Shown here one piece after another: positions 59,521-64,000 of a stretch of DNA of 64,000 nt (its first letter is position 1; each line of letters begins with the position of its first letter). The stretch comes from Avena insularis. Taxonomy: Eukaryota > Streptophyta > Magnoliopsida > Poales > Poaceae. The notes under the pieces were generated by a model, which was not told the DNA's origin, did not search any database, and was given only the letters and a program-made list of their open reading frames with translations. The position numbers were made by a program, and so were the translations under genes. The DNA lies in NCBI GenBank assembly GCA_023614405.1, contig CM042692.1:117483503-117547502 (forward strand). The letters are read 5' to 3'.

Positions 59521-61878
59521 TGTAACACTCTCGAATCGGCCCTGTGTAGGTTTCATTGGTTTCTGCCAAACTCGCATATAAACGGTTCAAGGATGCCCAC
59601 CAGGAACTTGCATGCGGGTGCAAAACAAAGTAATATCATTACACAATTGTTCACTATGGAACCCACAGAACATATATACAACAATGATTCAACGAGTCAA
59701 GAATACAGATATACAGTAAAAAGATCCAAATCACCTTGAATACGATACAACATCCGAGTACGGATAAGATGCAAATTGGACTAAGAGTCCTGAAGAATAA
59801 CCAATGGCATCCATAACCCTGCCCAGGCCGAGCCAGAAGGGTAGACTTGCTAAAGATGTTGAACTTATACCTATTAAAGCAAAAAAAAGGTGCCAACAAA
59901 GGGCAAAGGAAAAGGGAGCGATCAGTACTAAGGCCAGTACACAGCGAGTCTAGAATTTGGCGGCTCTCGCCTTTGTAGGTATGGTGGACTGAAGCGGCAA
60001 TGAAGCATGCACTAAACAACCTATAGAGACTTGATACAACTATCGGCTAATAGAGAGGGATAATAAAGACCTATTCGGAACCAATCTGATACTAAGACCA
60101 AACATACCCATCCTGGTATTTCTCCCTCGAGACCAAATGAGGAAGTCACCCCGAGGAACTCACATAGTTGGTAGTTTTATTCATTTATTCCATGGTGGTT
60201 ATCCAACTTACTAGTCATATCAGATCCACGTTAAATTATAATAGTTATTCTTTAGTTATAGTTGTCTATGATCGAAAAACTGTGCTCCAAGTCGTCCATA
60301 ACCACGAACATGGCTTTTCGAAAAGATTTAACCCTGCAGGAGTGCACCAAAGTTTTCACACGCACTTCCGCCCTTTTTGCTAGATCTATTAACATACACC
60401 CATCGGTATGTCGGTGGGGCTTCACACACGGTGCTTTCCCAATCCCAAAGCAAGTACATGGGTGCCACCCAAAAGATCTACCCGTACGAGATATATCTAA
60501 TCCTCGTACAGACCCTGAGGTTGCATACACTTGTCACGCGAGCAGAGGCCATAGACAATATATTCCCGTGATACAGTGTGACACCTACACAACAGTAATA
60601 AACACTCATCGAGTAAGGGGTAATAAACATGGCATACATGGCATAGGTAAAGTAGGTAGAGTATAAATCCCTAACTAGTTTTGTGGCCCCTAGTACAGTA
60701 CTTTGAAATCAGGTAGTAAGTCGATAGGGGTGCCCACACACCCCACATGTGGTTAGGACGCTCGATATCGGAACAGGTGTCAAGAACTTGGGGTCCTAGG
60801 TGGACACAAGTGGGAGGGTAAAAACCAAATAACATCTATTACCCACCAGTGCCTCTGCATTATATCTATTTCCAGCATTTTAATTGACAAGTTATAATGA
60901 AAGCCATGATCATCTCCCCATTAAGCATCTGCCAACCTACCAACAACGATGGAACTCGACGACTCGAACCAACACCTGAGAAGGCAACTACGACCCACAA
61001 GGCCAACTATCTACCAAACAACTGGAAATAGGAGGTGTCCAAGGCAATATAGAAGCTGCACAGAATATAAATGTTACGGAAAACTAAAGCATCGTGACAC
61101 AGATAGAAATATATTAACAAGAGGAAGTAAAGACTATAAATGCAAAATATGTAGAAGGGGGCATAATGCTCGCCTGGAAACACTGCCGAAGATACACATT
61201 CGAAGAACTTGTCGAGACTCGCATCAACTCAATGGCCTAATCCGCGAAGAAGCAAAGCACTAAAAGAAACACCAGATGCACTATTTAATACTACGACAGA
61301 AGATCGAGCATGTTCATAATATGATGCATGACATGGCAAAGATGCGATGCAACTTGGCAATATTATGAGGAAACAGGGTCCCGATAATTAATAAGGTGGT
61401 TCAAATTGTTTAGATACCCCACAATTTAAATGTTGACTTATCAAGGCAAAACATGGCATCGATTCGCTACACAAATTTAAATGGAGCCAATGTAAGACTA
61501 GAATAGCTTGCATATAGTCTCCATATTTTATTATGAGGTGAATCGACAAAATACCCCCACAAACAAATGAATATGTATACAAGCATGAATAATTTATATG
61601 CAACAAGTATATGGATGGAAATTTACAAAATAGAGGTCTCAGATATAGGTCACATGTTGGGGACTCGTCGAACTTGGGGTTCGGAGGGGTTCGGGTCCGG
61701 TCTTCTGGATCCAGACTCCGGTTCCGTGGAGGCCTTGCTGGATGCACGAGTGCACGGTTTCTGGGAAGTAGATGGCGCGGCTTCGTGGTGCTAGAGTAGT
61801 AGCATCCTCAACATTGTCACACTCCACCACACACCATCTTCACCACAAGTTTGCACATCACACCGTCACCTCTAAAAC
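59521..61878 (-). repeat. Z-right: gypsy LTR (minus strand), truncated
   Basis: The LTR end at 59521 (plus strand tgtaacactctcg) borders the primer site. The part 60868-61875 repeats Z-left 48201-49200. Its own start, and the region equivalent to 49200-50106 and 58162-58671, is cut off at 61878 by a Copia LTR fragment. Frames such as 60262-60666 and 61388-61747 show no domain and I do not call them. Confidence 0.7.
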
Positions 61879-62202
61879 TGAAGGGAATATGCCCTGAGAC
61901 GCAATAATAAAGTTGTTATTATCGTATTCCAAGTATATGATAGATGTTTATTTTGCATGCTATAATTGTATTAATACGGAAACCATAATACATGTGTGTT
62001 TAATAAACAAATAGAAAGTTCCTAGTTATGCCTCTCTATAAATTAGCTCGTAGATTAACAAGATGATCAAGGTTTCCTGATCATGAACATTGGATGTTGT
62101 TAACAACGAGGTCACAACATTGGTGAATGATGTGATGAACATTCATCTGAAGTATTGCATTACGATCAAAGTCATTGTGTTTATATTTCTATAACATTAT
62201 AC
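61879..62202 (+). repeat. Copia LTR fragment (5' 324 bp)
   Basis: It starts TGAAGGGAATATGCCC and follows the Copia LTR at 34358 up to ataacattatac, where the match stops. The rest of the LTR is absent. No purine tract precedes it and no target duplication is seen, so both ends are probably broken. Confidence 0.85.
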
Positions 62203-62500
62203 TAGGTTCTTCAAAGGGGCCTTCAGTAAACACGTCGTGAAAAACCTTAGAATCATGCTCATTGATCTTGCTCGCTGACGCCATCGCAAGGCAGCGTCTG
62301 TATTTCATTGATTGGGGTTTCGGAAGAGAGGGGAATCGCGGGTGGCAACTGCCTGAGTGAGACGAGGAAGAGAATCCGAAAGCGGCATGGTGCGGAAGGG
62401 GAAGACACCGGGAAGAGAAGGGGAAGACGCCCTGGAGGGGTGGGGGAATAGGCAAGGGGGAAAAGCTGGATTAATCAACACGAGCATGCGCTCCTCGGCT
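62203..62500 (-). pseudogene. Exon-like host gene fragment, unknown protein
   Basis: On the minus strand a GC-rich, pyrimidine-poor leader is followed by ATG at 62284 and MASASKINEHDSKVFHDV, then TEGPFEEP, until the Copia LTR break at about 62202. A longer frame opens at 62455 but its first part looks like a leader. Codon use and composition differ from the transposons around it. It could be the first exon of a host gene, or a piece captured during repair. I do not recognise the protein. The break falls at a gt-containing word (ctagtataatg), so a splice donor is possible but unproven. Confidence 0.4.
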
Positions 62501-62721
62501 GCATTTCAAGGAGACAGTGACCCGCTGACTACCTACTCCCTAGTACCAGTAGACGTCTAGATGGTCGGAGTAGTTAATTTGGAGGAGACTATGACCGGCC
62601 TGACTCTACTAGACGCCTAGGGTACGGGTTGTACTGGAGTACTAATTCGGAAATCTGAGCTCTATAGTATTTTACTTGCATGGACAAGCTCTATTTTTTT
62701 TCATGGAACGAGATCTGTATT
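62501..62721. other. Upstream flank of the exon-like fragment
   Basis: Non-repetitive-looking DNA with short words such as agacgtctag and agacgcctag. It could be promoter sequence of the minus-strand fragment. I see no clear TATA box and no gene. Confidence 0.3.
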
Positions 62722-63278
62722 AGGGCATCCACTATGTTGTCCATAAACAAAAAGTAGTCCTTATGGATGACCACATACATATTAGAGCTTCACCTAAGCT
62801 TGTGGCTTGTCCATAAGCAATATAAAATTATTTACTCTCTCCCCTCTCTCTCTCTTGCATATGTATACTTTTTGCAAACATATGGGTTCCAGCTTATAGA
62901 TAAGTCGACTTTATCAGCCGCAACGTTGATGTTGCCAAATCTGAAACACAACACTATTTAGCATGGGAGGCAAATTTGGCATTAGCTCCACATCATTGGT
63001 ATTGCCAAATATCTGCATAGTGGGCCCTTACACAGAATAAAACAATATAGTAAAGGGTGTTCTCTCTCCCCATTGGATGAGAGAGAAGCAGTGCATTGCC
63101 ACATGATCAGATAGAGTAGTAGTATTTTATTTAGACGGTGGAATTTGGAATCGGTGCATGGAGTTGCTCTGATTCCCTAGTTTCTCAGATTTGGAACTAA
63201 CCCTGCAACGTATGGAACTAGTTCCAAAAGCTAACTATCTATTTTGGAACTAGATTTGGCTATACATTGTGGGTGCCC
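62722..63278. repeat. MITE-like element 1
   Basis: It starts agggcatccactatg and ends cattgtgggtgccc (63265-63278), which are imperfect inverted repeats of each other. It is non-coding, with direct words such as ccataagcaat and tttggcatta. A second, similar unit (tgttgccaaatctg near 62930) may be nested inside. The transposon superfamily is not certain. Confidence 0.55.
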
Positions 63279-64000
63279 AGGGCATCCACTATGTTGTCTA
63301 CCCACAAGCAAAAAAGTAGTCCATAAGCCTATCCATATACATAGTAGAGGTTCACTTTAGTGGAATTTTCTTAAGGGTGACCTACAAGCTTATGGGTTGT
63401 CCATAAGCAATAAACAATTATTTTACTTTCTCCTCTCTCTCTTGCTTGTGTGTATTTTTAACAAACATGTGGGTCCCAGCTTAAGGTGAACTCGACCTTA
63501 TACATTGTACTAGCTATTTCTATAAGTTGTGTGGGTCCCATCTTATGGCAAAAGTCCACCTTATACATAGGTGATGTTATAGCTACTTCCACAAGCTGTG
63601 TGGGACCCACCTTATGTCTAAAGTTCACCTAGGGCATCCACTATGTTTTCCATAAGGGTGTCCACAAGCAAAAAAGTAGTCCTTATGGATGACCACATAT
63701 ATATATACATAGTAGAGCTTCACCTTAAGGAAATTTTCTTAAGGGTGACCCATAAGCTTGTGGCTTGTCCAAGGGCACCCACAATGTTGCCATTTCCAAA
63801 TCTGACATAAAGGTAAATTTGGCTTTGGTATAAAATATAGCAAGAGCTCCACAATGTACTAGTTCCAAATATTTATAACGTGGGTCCCACCATCTAGCTA
63901 AAACAACACATGAAACAAATATGGAACTACCATCACAGTGTATTTGACGTTTGTGCATAAATTTCATTGTGTTAAACACTATCAATAGAATCTTCTAGAT
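63279..64000. repeat. MITE-like repeats 2-4, tandem or nested
   Basis: Starts of the same family lie at 63279 (agggcatccactatg), 63632 (agggcatccactatg) and 63773 (agggcacccacaatg). Each is followed by words shared with element 1, for example agcaaaaaagtagtcc, ttttcttaagggtgacc and gtgtgggtcccacctta-like text. Boundaries cannot be closed because the window ends. No gene is present. Confidence 0.5.

Noticed and set aside
60262..60666. 134-codon plus-strand frame in Z-right
   Set aside because: No domain, antisense to the LTR, with a competing frame on the other strand.
62722..64000. Repeats resembling a CRISPR-like or satellite array
   Set aside because: Unit starts are unevenly spaced, inner sequences are shared in blocks, and the ends form inverted repeats, which fits MITEs. 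The genome is a plant.

Overview
The window reads as intergenic DNA from a large grass genome, most likely a member of the Triticeae (wheat, barley, rye or Aegilops type). Almost every base belongs to an LTR retrotransposon. Copia LTRs with an Angela/BARE-like start, very long Ty3/gypsy LTRs beginning TGTAACATCCC (Tekay/Del type), Athila-type elements with a tRNA-Asp primer site and a Tat-type element are nested in one another. I see no intact host gene. The only non-transposon coding candidate is a short exon-like piece near 62.2 kb on the minus strand.

Layout. 1-9105: plus-strand Tekay-type element T1, with an ORF0-like gene, broken gag-pol and a 3.9 kb 3' LTR; its 5' end lies left of the window. 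9106-10594: part of a minus-strand Tekay-type LTR (X-left) into which T1 inserted. 10614-21150: Copia A, with a decayed interior that holds a truncated minus-strand Athila element (about 15061-17922). 21151-23687 plus 29941-31086: a second X LTR (X-right), split by solo LTR W (23688-29935, TSD aggtc). W is itself split by an Athila-type solo LTR (27541-28956, TSD actac). 31087-34357: the RT-RNase H half of Copia B, split by a Copia solo LTR (32152-33805, TSD aggat). 34358-35754: a Copia LTR shared by B and C. 35755-48200: Copia C, split inside its protease by a complete minus-strand Tat-type element G (37565-45797, TSD gttac). 48201-61878: remains of a minus-strand gypsy element Z, whose left LTR holds a complete non-autonomous Athila element (50107-58156, TSD gtggc). 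61879-62202: a Copia LTR stub. 62203-62500: the exon-like piece. 62722-64000: MITE-like repeats.

How the parts relate. Five target-site duplications visible on both sides, plus one inferred for T1, let the insertions be ordered. Copia elements form much of the older layer. X appears to have landed in Copia B; T1 and W then landed in X, and the Athila solo LTR in W. G landed in Copia C, and the complete Athila element in Z. Stop codons, frameshifts, solo LTRs and patchwork DNA at deletion junctions show a region losing sequence by LTR recombination and illegitimate repair. No coding region here looks able to support transposition alone; G, whose pol is broken mainly by a few in-frame stops and one frameshift, is the best preserved.
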